From assembly GCA_037349105.1 (NCBI GenBank), contig JAYJMM010000099.1:2976001-3040000 (forward strand): a stretch of 64,000 bases of DNA. The letters run 5' to 3'. How positions within the stretch are numbered: position 1 is the stretch's first letter; each line of letters starts with the position of its first letter. The translations under genes were made by a program, and so were the position numbers. The notes below the pieces were generated by a model that was given only the letters and a program-made list of their open reading frames with translations, did no database searches and was not told the DNA's origin. The DNA comes from Limnomonas spitsbergensis (taxonomy: Eukaryota; Chlorophyta; Chlorophyceae; Chlamydomonadales). This document shows, piece by piece, positions 42,899-53,381 of this stretch.

Positions 42899-45800
42899 GC
42901 ACAACTTGAAGGAATGCCTCACAGCCTGAGAAAATGCTGCACAGCTGGGAGAAATACCGCACAACTTGAAGGAATGCCTCACAGCCTGAGAAAATGCCTC
43001 ACAGCAGGTTGGAATGCCGCAAAACCTGAAGGAATGCCTCACAGCCTGAGAAAATGCTGCACAGTTGGCAGAAATGCTGCACAACCTGAAGAAATGCTGC
43101 ACAGCCTGAGAAACTTGCTGACATCGGGGAGAAATGCCGCACAACCTGAAGGATTGCCGCACAGCCTGAGAAAATGCCTCACCTCCGGGAGGAATGCCGC
43201 ACAACCTGAAGGAATGCCTTACAGCCTGAGAAATGCCTCACAGCCAGAAGGAATGCCGCACAACTTGAAGGAATGCCTCACAGCCTGAGAAAATGCCTCA
43301 CAGCAAGTTGGAATGCCGCACAACCTGAAGAAATGCTGCACAGCCTATGAAAATGCCGCACAGCGGGGAGAAATGCCGCACAACCTGAAGGAATGCCGCA
43401 CAGCCTATGAAAATGCCTCACAGCCGGGAGGAATGCTGCACAACCTGAAGGAATGCCGCACAGCCTGAGAAAATGCTGCACATCCGGGAGTAATGCCGCA
43501 CAACATGAAGGAATGCCTTACAGCCAGAGAAATGCCTCACAGCCGGAAGGAATGCCGCACAACTTGAAGGAATGCCTCACATCCTGAGAAAATGCCTTAC
43601 AGCAGGTGGGAATGCCACACAACCTGAAGGAATGCCTCACAGCCTGAGAAAATGCCTCACAGCAGGTTGGATGCCACACAACCTGAAGGAATGCCTGACA
43701 GCCTGAGAAAATCCCGCACAGCGGGGAGAAATGCTGCACAACCTGAAGGAATGCCTCACAGCCTGAGAAAATGCATCACAGCCGGGAGGAATGCCACCCA
43801 ACTTGAAGAAATGCTGCACAGCCTCAGAAAATGCCTCACAGCCGGGAGGAATGCTGCACAACCTGAAGGAATTCCTCACAGCCTGAGAAAATGCCTCACA
43901 GTTGGGAGAAATGCCACCCAACTTGAAGAAATGCTACACAGCCTGAGAAAATGACTCACAGCCGGGAGGAATGCCGCACAACCTGAAGAATTGCCTCACA
44001 GCCTGAGAACATGCCACACAGCCGGGAGGGTTGCCGCACAACCTGAAGGACTGCCGCACAGCCTGAGAAAATGTTGCACAGCCGGGAGGAATACTGCAGA
44101 ACCTGAAGAAATGCTGCACAGCTTGAGAAAATGCTTCACAGCCGAAAGGAATGCCGCACAACTTGAAGGAATGCCTCACAGCCAGAGGAAATGCCTCACA
44201 GTTGCGAGGAATTACCTCACAGTAGGTTGGAATGCCGCACAGCCTGGAGGAATGCCGCACAACCTGTAGGCATGCCTCACAGCCTGAGAAAATGCCTCAC
44301 AGCCGGGAGCAATGCCGCACAACCTGAAGAAATGCTGCACAGCCTCATAAAAATGCCTCATAACCGGTTGGAATGCTGCACAACCTGAAGGAATGCCTTA
44401 CAGCCTAAGAAAATGCTGCACAGCTGGGAGGAATCCCGCACAACTTGAAGGAAAGCCTCACAGCCAGAGGAAATGCCTCACAGTTGCGAGGAATGCCGCA
44501 CATCCTAAAAAATGCTTCACCGCCTGAGATAATGCCGCAAAGTCGGGAGGAATGCCGCACAACCTGATGGAATGCCGCACAGCCTGAGAAAATGCCTCAA
44601 AGCCGGTAGAAATACCGCATAACCTGAAGAAATGCCTCACAGCCTGAGAAAATGCCTCACAGCTGAGAGGAATGCCGCACAACCTGAAGAAATGCTGCAC
44701 AGCCTATGAAAATGCCTCACAGCCGGGAGGAATGCCGCACAACCTGAAGAAATGCCTCACAGCCTGAGAAAATGCCTCACAACCGGGAGGAATGCCGAAC
44801 AACCTGAAGAAATGCTGCACTGAGAAATGCCTCACAGCCAGGAGGAATGCCGCACAACCTGAAGGAATGCCTCACAGCCTGAGAAAATGCCTCACAGTTG
44901 GGAGAAATGCCACCCAACTTGAAGAAATGCTGCACAGCCTGAGAAAATGCCTCACAGCCGGGAGGAATGCCGCACAACCTGAAGGAATGCCTTACAGCCT
45001 TAGAAAATGCCTCACAGTTGGGAGGAATGCCGCACAACCTGAAGAAATGCTACACAGCCTGAGAAAAAGCCTCACAGCCGGGAGGAATGCCGCACAACCT
45101 GAAGAATTGCCTCACAGCCTGAGAAAATGCCTCACAGCGGGGAGAAATGCCGCACAACCTGAAGAAATGCCGCACAGCCTGAGAAATTGCCGCACATCCG
45201 GGAGGAATTTCGCACAACCTGAAGGAATGCCTTACATGATGAGAAAATGCATCACGGCCAGAAGGAATGCCGCACAACCTGAGAAAATGCTGCACAACTG
45301 GGAGAAATGCCGTGCAATCTGAAGGAATGACACACAGCCAGAGAAAATTCCGCACAGCCGGGAGGAATGCCGCACAACCTTAAGGAATGCTGCACAGCCA
45401 GATAAAAAGCCACACAGCCGGGAGGAATGCCGCACAACCTGAAGGAATGCTGCACAGCCTAGAAAATGCCGCACAGCTGGGTGGATTGCCGCACAACCTG
45501 AAGGAATGCCGCACAGCCAGAGAAAATGCTGACAGCGGGGAGGAATGCCGCACAACTTGAAGGAATGCCTCACAGCCAGAGAAAATGCCGCGCACAGGTT
45601 GGAATGTTGCACAACCTGAAGGAATGCCTCACAGCCTGAGAAAATGCTGCACAGCTGGGAGAAATGCCTCACAACCTGAAGAGATGTGCACAGCCTGAGA
45701 AAATGCTGGCAGCGGGGAGGAATGCCGCACAACCTGAAGGAATGCCTCACATCCTGAGAAAATGCCTCACAGTCTAGAAAATGCCGCACAGCTGGGTGGA

Positions 45801-46500
45801 ATGCCGCACAACCTGAAGGAATGCCTCACAGCCAGAGAAAATGCCTCACAGCCGGAAGGAATGCCGCACAACTTGAAGGAATGCCTCACAGCCAGAGAAA
45901 ATGCCGCGCACAGGTTGGAATGCCGCACAACCTGAAGGAATGCCTCACAGCCTGAGAAAATGCTGCACAGCTGGGAGAAATGCCGCACAACCTGAAGGAA
46001 TGCTGCACAGCCTGAGAAAATGCCGCAAAGTCGGGAGGAATGCCGCACAACCTGAAGGAATGCCGCACAACCTGAAGGAATGCCGCACAGCCTGAGAAAA
46101 TGCCTCACAGCCGGTAGGAATGCCGCACAACCTGAAGAAATGCCTCACAGCCTGAGGAAATGCCTCACAGCTGAGAGGAATGCCGCACAACCTGAAGAAA
46201 TGCTGCACAGCCTATGAAAATGCCTCACAGCCGGGAGGAATGCCGCACAACCTGAAGAAATGCCTTACAGCCTGAGAAAATGCTGCACAGCTGGGAGGAA
46301 TGCCGCACAACCTGAAGGAATGCCTCACAGCCTGAGAAAATGCTGCACAGCTGGGAGGAATGCCGCACAACCTGAAGAAATGCCTCACAGCCTGAGAAAA
46401 TGCCTCACAACCGGGAGGAATGCCGCACAACCTGAAGAAATGCTGCACTGAGAAATGCCTCACAGCCGGGAGGAATGCCGCACAACCTGAAGGAATGCCT
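42899..46500 (-). repeat. 20-bp minisatellite, about 180 units (right arm), inverse of 27.5-29.7 kb
   Basis: Units AACCTGAAGGAATGCCGCAC with variants CCGGGAGGAATGCCGCAC and CCTGAGAAAATGCCTCAC, the reverse complement of the left-arm array. The two arms differ in copy number (about 3.6 kb against 2.2 kb). Confidence 0.92.
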
Positions 46501-46504
46501 TACG

Positions 46505-46836
46505 TGAAAACAGGCCAGCAGCTCCAGGCTGGTGCGCAAGCCGGACAGTTGCTCCATGCTGGCGTCGTAGCTTGGCAGCATGTTCAGGCTCTATACTGGT
46601 GCGCAAGTAATCTTGCCAGTAGTACAAGGCCTGTGCGCAAGCTGGGCAGCAGGTCCATGCGGGCGCGGAAGCTTGACAACAGGTCTAGTCTGGCGCGCAA
46701 GCAAGCTGGCCAGCAGTCCTAGGATGGTGCGCAAGTTGGGCAGCAGGTCCATGTGGTCGCGAAAGCTTGGCAGCGAGGGTAGCTTGGCAGCGAGGGTAGC
46801 TTGGTAGCGAAAGCTTGGTAGCGAAAGCTTGGTAGC
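46505..46836 (-). repeat. Subterminal 34-bp-family units and AAGCTTGG repeats (right)
   Basis: GTGCGCAAGC and GCTGGCCAGCAGTCCTAGGA phrases mirror 27.33-27.52 kb. At 46,765-46,835 the 13-15 bp unit GAGGGTAGCTTGGCAGC / GCGAAAGCTTGGTA repeats next to the terminal inverted repeat. Confidence 0.8.
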
Positions 46837-47148
46837 GAGGGCATATGACATCCGCCATCTTTAAATGCACTGAAATATGTATAAATCACGACGTTATACT
46901 TTGAAACAAGGCAAAGCCAGCGAACGCGCAAAATGTAGGGGCGAAGACGGAAAGAGTGGGCATTCCGCTACTCGGCTACTCGGCTGTTGTTTTTCGCTGT
47001 TGAAACAGCACTCAATGATACAGCACAGTTATCGACAGCGAACGCAATTTTCAACAGTGGAAATCAGTAATTGACAGCACGCTGTCGATTTCAACAGTTC
47101 GCGAAAGTAGCCTAGGGACACAGCGGTTCTATGGGTCGGACCCCTCTA
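46837..47148 (-). repeat. Right terminal inverted repeat
   Basis: Inverse partner of 27010-27321. It ends GGGTCGGACCCCTCTA, after which unrelated flanking sequence (GTTTTCCCC) follows. Confidence 0.9.
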
Positions 47149-47154
47149 GTTTTC

Positions 47155-47760
47155 CCCTCTATCAGGGAGGTGCAATGATTGTAGAGCTGTTGCCCACATG
47201 CACAACCACGAGCTTGTATTATATTGGCTGCATGAAACCGGTGACAGTGAGCGGCTGTTTCTCCCTAGACATGCGCTTACGTGCCTGCAGCCCTGCATGG
47301 GCAACTGAGAGTAGGCTGGTATTGTTTGTTTCACTATGAGGAAGGTGCATGACCGGTCCAGCTTTTTTCCACGTGCGCAACCATAAACATGCAATAAACA
47401 GGCTGCATGTAACTGGTAGCAGTGAGCGGCCCATGCCACCCGGGTCCGCGCTTAGGTGTGTGCTGCTTCAGCGACCGACCTTTGGCCAGTCTTGTCCTGC
47501 ACTCTGTCAAAAAAATGCTGCGTCGGTTCAAGTGTTGGCCACATGCGCATCCATGAGCGTGCATTATATTGGCTGCATGAATCAGGTAGCAGTGAGCAGC
47601 CGCTGCTACACTGGTCCGCGCTACTTAGGCGACCAACTACCAGTATGGGCCGGTCTCGTTTATGCACCCCATGATAGAGGCGCAATACCAGTACAGTTAC
47701 TGGCCGCATGCGCAATCATGAACGTGCATTATCCTGGTTGCATGATACCGGTAGTAGCTC
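47155..47760 (+). repeat. ~175-bp degenerate tandem repeat, about 4 copies
   Basis: CACATGCGCAACCATGAGC-type phrases followed by GTGCATTATATTGGCTGCATG and CAGTGAGCGGCC recur at about 47190, 47370, 47540 and 47705. The copies are diverged, with no coding signal. Confidence 0.8.
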
Positions 47761-48306
47761 CTTCCCCCTGCCCCAGCTCCTGCCCCTTGTCCCAGCTCCT
47801 GCCTTCAATCCCTGCTCCTCCCTCCTGTCCCTGCTCATGTCCCATTTCCCTGCCCCCTGTCCCTGCTCCTACCCCATGTCCCTGTTCCTGCCCCCTGTCC
47901 CTGCTCCTGCCCCCTGTCCCTGCTCCTATCCCTGTTCCTGCTCCCTGTCCCTTCTCCTATCCCCTGTCCATGCTCATGCCCCCTGTTTCTGCTCCTGTCC
48001 CATTCCCTGCTCCTGCCCCCTGTCCATGCTCATGTCCCCTGTCTCTTCTCATGTCCCCTGTCTCTTCTCCTGTAGTCATGCCCTCTGCCCCTGCTCCTGC
48101 CCCCTGTCCCTGCTCCTGTCCCATGTCCCAGCTTCTGTCCCCTGTCCTTGCTCCTGTCCCTGCTCCTTTCCCCTGCTCCTTTCCCCTGCCCATGCTTCTG
48201 TACCCTGCTCCTGTCCCTTGTCCCCTGCTCTTGTCCCTGCTCATGTCCCTGCTCATGTCCCCTATCCCTGCCCATGCCCTCTGTCCCTGCTCCTGTCCCC
48301 TGTCCC
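47760..48306. repeat. Pyrimidine-rich low-complexity tract (CCCTGCTCCTGTC)
   Basis: About 550 bp with almost only C and T on the plus strand broken by single G and A. Irregular 12-18 bp units are built on CTGCTCCTGTCCC. The long Pro/Cys/Ser-rich open frames are artefacts. Confidence 0.9.
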
Positions 48307-48529
48307 AGTGGCGTGGGAATGAACCCCATCGTGCAGAAGATAAGCCCCAGTCATAAAACAAGACTTGGGTGCGAGAGAGTTCGATTAAGCACTGCCTAGA
48401 AAATCAGGGGGGAGACGGAAAACCAGGCAGAGTTTTGTGATGAACCTCTCTTTTCATCATGCACTGATATATAAAAGAACCCATTTTCTCCCAAAATGCA
48501 GATGCAGAAACCTATGGATTAAGCCTCAT

Positions 48530-49080
48530 ACTTCATTTGTGGTAGATCTCGAAATCTTCGATGATTTGATCCAAGAGCTTCACTTACGAGAACCGAAATC
48601 AAAGAAAGTTGAACCAACGAAGAAGGCCTGGCTGCCTCAGTCCTCATTGGACCTACGGCCGGTCAGAGACCAAGAGCTACCAAAAAATAGAGCGTCAAGC
48701 ATCTCCTGAACATAAAATCATGTGTCGTCAACATCTCATGTCATCCCAAACGGCAAACCCTAGCATCCAAAGTAGCCAATGCCTACAAAAAGAAAGTGTC
48801 ACTAGCCTCCATCGTGCCCGTATCCTTGATAGCGTTTGGCTCCCTTCAGCAGCGACACCGCGAGCTGCTCGGTGCAAAATGTGCGGCCCAGGTCAAGAGC
48901 AAAGGGAGAGGGGGCGAGCTGTTGCAAGTGATTGTTTTAGCGCACATGCCAGACCACCCTTGGGGGAACACTGGACAGGCGCACTGGGCCAATGCAGATG
49001 AAACACTGGCCGACCTATGGCTGGCCAGTGGCCCGAGCAGCATCGCATCTGCACCAGGCCCCCTCAGCCACATGCCGTGA
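48530..49080 (+). pseudogene. Plus-strand open reading pieces of unknown function (copy 1)
   Basis: One piece reads Phe-Val-Val-Asp-Leu-Glu-Ile-Phe-Asp-Asp-Leu-Ile-Gln-Glu-Leu (48537-48709). Another (about 48,735-49,080) reads Lys-Val-Ala-Asn-Ala-Tyr-Lys-Lys-Lys ... His-Met-Pro then TGA. The counterpart at 56.88-57.30 kb has the first piece with a 3-nt in-frame deletion, then a 4-nt deletion. The second piece there has a nonsense change (TTG to TAG). Probably remains of a gene or transposon ORF. No family recognised. Confidence 0.35.
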
Positions 49081-49203
49081 TTGATACTGCCCCCCATCAC
49101 ATGTTGAAGCAATCTGCATTGCTGCAACATCCCTGGAATAAAGGGCTTTTAAAGAAACCAGCTTAGTTTTGAAGACAACAGGCACGTTTTGGTATGGGGC
49201 ACC

Positions 49204-52200
49204 CTAGCGCCACACTTGGATATTGGACGAGAACGTACCATTCTCCACCGGAGCAGCTGTGATCTGGCACAATGTCGTCAGGCCAAAGTTGTGGCACCAT
49301 GATCTCATTGCGTGCCCCTCCTTTACCTCGTAGTCATCCAATGCCACCTGCCTGGTGAGATCCCAGGTTCTCAGCAGTCGCCTTCTGAAGAATGAGGCCA
49401 GCACGGTGGTGCCTGAAGCGTCTAGAGCGACCTCAGTTTGGCAATCAGCAATGCTGAGACCCTCAAATGCAGAGCCTCGGCACATGCCAGTACCAAGATC
49501 CCACACCCGGACAGTCCCATCATCAGAGCTGCTGACAGCTGTGCGGCCGCTGAAATCCATTCCAACGCTGTAGACGCTATCTTGGTGTCCCTCCATGGTG
49601 CGCACACATCCACCCGTGCGAGTATCCCACAAACGTATGGTCTTATCGTCCGAGCCTGAAATGATCAAGCTGCTTTCCTCCCATGATTGCCAGCTGTTGA
49701 TACATTCATCGTGCCCTTTCAGGCTCGGCATAGCCTCCAAACCTGTGGAAATGTCCCATATCTTGAGTACGTTGTCCACGTGTGAAACGCAGTGGTTGCC
49801 GTGCCAGCCAGTGTTGTAATGTTGCCGCCATCTGGTAGCTCAAACGCACTTTGGCGCTGACGGGTGGTCAGGTCCCAGATGTTAACAAACCCCTTGGCAT
49901 CAAAAACGAGTGCCAGGCCATTGGCGCTGACATTGATGCCGATCACCGTATGTTGGTCCCCATCTCCAATTGGTATGCGGTCTGCCATCATCTGCTTGTC
50001 AACATCCCAAATTTGGAGCGACACTTGGCCTTGATGGTAGACAGCAAGAACCAGTTGGGAGTTCCACAAGCAGCTGGTCAAGGGATAGTCGGTGCCAGCC
50101 CAATCTTCAAGAGGGCCATCACCCTAGGGATGGAAATACAAACAGGTTAGGCCAAGCTCAAGGCAGTCATCCCCCCCAGATCAATACAAATCAATTATAG
50201 GCGATCTCGTGGCCCAGGCGGCTCGAAACCAACCTATTTGCACCAGCCTCCAGCACTCACATTAGTCACAACTGGGCTGGACACTGAGGGTGGCTGACTG
50301 ATCCGAGGAACACACGATGATCCCTGTGGAGGTGGAGCAACATAATGCTATGTAGACTCTCAATGACTGAAGCGGCGATAAGAGAACAGGGCACCAGGGT
50401 ACAATAATTGAAGATTTCAGTGCTATAATGTGCACATAAGGCCAGAGCTGCATTTCCAAGACAGGATACCATAGGGTCCGTGCAGCAAAAATATTTTCAA
50501 TTATTTCGTCGCGCTGCAAAAAACGATTGAAAAAACGGACGCGCGGAAGCTGCCATGCACTCCCTCCCATTCTGGTGGCGTTCGACGTTTACAAGGTCAG
50601 CGGTACTATAGATGCTAAGGCCGCAAGTTGTCTGTGCATTCATGATCCACCAGACCAACACTATCATGCGCTGCGTGTAATACAGCTGTCTATAAGGCTG
50701 GCTCAGCTGGTTTCGGGGTGCGTCAAATAGAGCCAAACCCTCAGTATGGGGGGCCAGGGGGTCATGTGGTAATTCAATCAACATTTTAGGATGTAAATGG
50801 ATTCATGTTGGCATGGAGAATACAGAGGTGCTGCTGCCAGCCTCAACAGACCTCCAGAAAAAAAGAGAAGTTTTCCAAATACCGGGTACCATATTGGATT
50901 TTTTTGGAGACCACCCATGCCCCCGCCCCAACTTTGCCCCCCCCCCCTGAGCCAAAAGCATATTAAAACCAGCTATGGATAGCCTTTTGTTGAATCTATA
51001 ACTTTGGGGAATGGGGTATATTTTTTGTTTTTGCCCCCCCCCTCGTACACAGTGACGGACCTTTTGCCCTTTATTTAATTTAATGCCGAGTAGCATGTTC
51101 AACAGACACCAGACTGAAACTCCGCGCTGCAATTACGATGAAAACATGAGGTCAACTCCGCGCAGCAACGGTTTTTGAATTAATTTAAGTGCGGAGCCAT
51201 GTCCGCGCATCCCAAAAGTTAATTGTTTTTAAGCGAAGTCTATGTTGTGTATGGTGCACTAATCTCATAAACGCTGTAAACCGAGATGATGTGGATCTCA
51301 AACAACGTTGCGTGTTCATACTGTTGACCCTACCTTGAACCCATAAGGCAGGCCTGACATCATATGAATGACCTCCAAACATGTTTCCTGACGGAGCCCT
51401 TGCAGTAGGCCCCTCTGGACAGGGCTGTACAGGGCCCCCAGAATGGGCGAGACGGCAGGCTGTGTCGCCTCGGAGAGCTGAGACAGGCATGCCCGAATCA
51501 TGGGTGTGTACTGCAGGGAGTCAGATAACGCAAGCCATTCAAACAGATCTGGGTTGGGCGCTGAGCTGGCAGCTGATGCCGATGATGGCGTGGGTGCAAG
51601 AGGCGAGTTCCAGAGCTGAGGCTTGGCTGCATCAAAGGCGCCTTGACACCGCTTCAGCAGGGCCGGCATGTTGTACTGGTGTGCGATCGGGAGAATGCGG
51701 AAGGCAGTGGCCGGGGTCAACGTAGCGGCCTCCTCGCTGATGACTGCAGGAATGCATGGTCGATATTTGAATAGGGCATTCAGCGCTTAGGAATAGACTT
51801 GTCAATCTGAGATAGGAAGCCTTTATCATATTTTTAAAACCTGGCTCACCTCCATTGTACAAGAACCTGAGCACCTCCATCCAGTCTTCCAAGCAACCAT
51901 CAATCTGCGGTAAACAAAAATATTCAATGATGGACAGTTGCCAGTCGATGCCAGGTGCTGATATGTTGCTTACTCACAATGTATGTCTTAGGGTATTCAC
52001 CGACTTGTGCAGCAAGCTCTTCAAACATGCACTGCGCTCACTAGCATCGGGAGCGAGGCATGTGAAACATGGCAGGATACAAACATAAGTTGTACTCTCT
52101 GAACAGGCTTCACAAGTGACATCTGGGTTGAAGCTCACTAATACCGGTACTAAAAAAGTTAGAGATGGAAATCAGTTCATCAAGCAGCGCACTGTCACCG

Positions 52201-52597
52201 GCGGCTTATCCTTTGACAGGCTACATAAGCAGGATGGGCACATGAGGGAGGCCATGGAGGCCTCCACACCATGCATGGGACCATGGATTCAAACACGGAT
52301 GCATGGGGATTGATTCATGCATGGGATATAAGACTGGTCCACCAGAGAACTCATGCAGCTGGTACTGGGTTCACTTACTGACATAGTAGACGATGCTGCA
52401 TCAACAGCAGCCTGGCTAGCATGCCTCTTCAAAAAAGGTTCATCATGGTCCGCGTTTGATTCTGGCTGGAACTGTCGCATAACTGCAGACGCCAACTCAA
52501 GAAGTGCCCGGTGTGCCTTGACCCAGCGCCCATCGGGAAATCTCAATGTGACGTCACCCCGAGATAAAGTCTCGTCAAGCGTAAGCTGATCACTCAT
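49204..52597 (-). pseudogene. BTB/POZ-WD40 repeat protein, copy 1, frameshifted
   Basis: Five exons match copy 2 one for one: 52597-52379 (73 codons, starts Met-Ser-Asp-Gln), 51904-51850, 51743-51334, 50323-50261 (21-codon Pro/Ser linker) and 50123-49204. The BTB half shows Gly-Asp-Val-Thr-Leu-Arg-Phe-Pro-Asp-Gly and Ala-His-Arg-Ala-Leu-Leu-Glu. The last exon carries the WD40 blades (Ile-Trp-Asp, Leu-Trp-Asp, Val-Trp-Asp). Near 49,812 one base is missing relative to copy 2 (ACACTGGCTGG for ACAGCTAGCTGG). The propeller frame is therefore broken after the second blade, and the exon is 13 nt shorter (12 in-frame plus this 1). Intron 3 is swollen to 1,010 bp by an insertion. Probably non-functional unless the base is a sequencing error. 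Confidence 0.85.
50470..51255. mobile_element. ~780-bp insertion in intron 3 of BTB-WD40 copy 1
   Basis: Copy 2 has a 216-bp intron whose sequence matches both sides of this block. The insert contains several CTGCGCGGAGT / ACTCCGCGCAGCA motifs, also seen at 54.88-55.06 kb. Two G/C runs lie at 50,936-50,947 and 51,034-51,042. No clear terminal inverted repeats or target duplication were recognised, and its type is unknown. Confidence 0.6.
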
Positions 52598-52740
52598 GGG
52601 TTTTCCGGTATCAATAAGGTGATTTGTCGAGTCTATATTTCCCTCCTTTCGGATCAGGGGAAGGAGAGGCATCGGGTATTTTTGCCCTAGACCCTCGGGG
52701 TACTACCCCGAGTAAAGGCTTTAGAGCCAAAGTTGATGGA

Positions 52741-53381
52741 AGCCGATGTCCACAATTGCATTCATGTATGTATAAATTTGCCTCGCAGGTTTCGCCAAAA
52801 CAGGGGGCTAAATCACGGTCTTGCAAAATCTACGAATCCGCGTCATCGACCCATGCATCGACCCGGTGGCATCGACCCATGCATCGGGCCCAGGCAGGGT
52901 GACCCGATCAAAGAAAATAAGGACACAACAGGTATTGCCTTTATTCTTTATAGCTGTGTCATATTCAGAATCGTGAACAGCTCTTATTGTCCTGCCTAGA
53001 CTCGCGTCTCAGTCTCGTTGGAGGCAGACACTCGCGATCGCTAAAAAATGTACCGTACATAGAGGCTCAAGTGTTCATATTATCTTGATGAGCCTGTCTC
53101 AGATTTGCAAGATGTGAAGCAGCCAGGCCACAAGCCCTGTTCGATGTTGCAACACCTGGGCGACAACTGCCATGCCTGCATGCCTCATTGCCTGCTAAAT
53201 GCTCCAAGGCTGCTTGCTTGTTGCCCCCCCTGGTCCTTCCTTTCTGGATAGCAAAGAATCGCCTTCTTTTTAGAGAATAGCTCTTTAGCATTGCCAAAAC
53301 CTCACGCCAGCATCTGTGGGCAACGTAGAACTTGTATGCCCCTCTGCCCGCCCCCTAAAGCCTAAATCCTCCCCCACACAG
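52741..53381. other. Spacer upstream of BTB-WD40 copy 1
   Basis: Contains a small repeat (CATCGACCCATGCATCGACC at 52,846-52,895). No gene recognised. A promoter for the minus-strand gene should lie near 52.60-52.75 kb, but no motif is identified. Confidence 0.4.

Larger units (their letters stand above)
27010..47148. mobile_element. 20.1-kb element with 312-bp terminal inverted repeats and concentric minisatellite arms
   Basis: The ends 27010-27321 and 46837-47148 are inverted copies. Both outer ends read TAGAGGGGTCCGACCC; internal CGACAGCG/CGCTGTC motifs and inner ends at CATATGCCCTC are shared. Inward, both arms show the same families in mirror order: GGCCAGC/GCGCGCC unit, 20-bp array, GGATTCCCATACT units with a 90-bp segment, and 34-bp array. 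These surround a unique core at 32.06-35.80 kb. A 43-bp array with a broken gene (37.5-42.9 kb) lies only in the right arm. The outermost TA could be the target duplication (TA on both sides), but this is weak. No transposase was recognised, so the superfamily is not assigned. Confidence 0.8.
48307..52740. repeat. Segmental duplication, copy 1
   Basis: Starts at CAGTGGCGTGGGAATGA and aligns with 56635-60270 through the plus-strand open-frame region, the whole BTB-WD40 gene and its upstream region (up to AGACCCTCG-G). The copies differ by substitutions, small indels and a ~780-bp insertion in one intron of copy 1. Confidence 0.9.

Noticed and set aside
27737..46451. Dozens of overlapping open frames on both strands in the 20-bp arrays (Arg-His-Ser-Phe-Arg-Leu-Cys-Gly repeats)
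   Set aside because: The 60-bp super-period keeps frames open on both strands at once. Composition is dictated by the repeat and no gene signals are present.
27010..47148. Polinton/Maverick or virus-like element
   Set aside because: Size and terminal repeats would allow it, but no polymerase B, integrase, ATPase or capsid segment was seen in the core, and no 6-bp duplication was found.
47349..48356. 335-codon Pro/Cys/Ser-rich open frame
   Set aside because: It is read through a C/T low-complexity tract and the start lies in an unrelated degenerate repeat. All three frames are similarly open.
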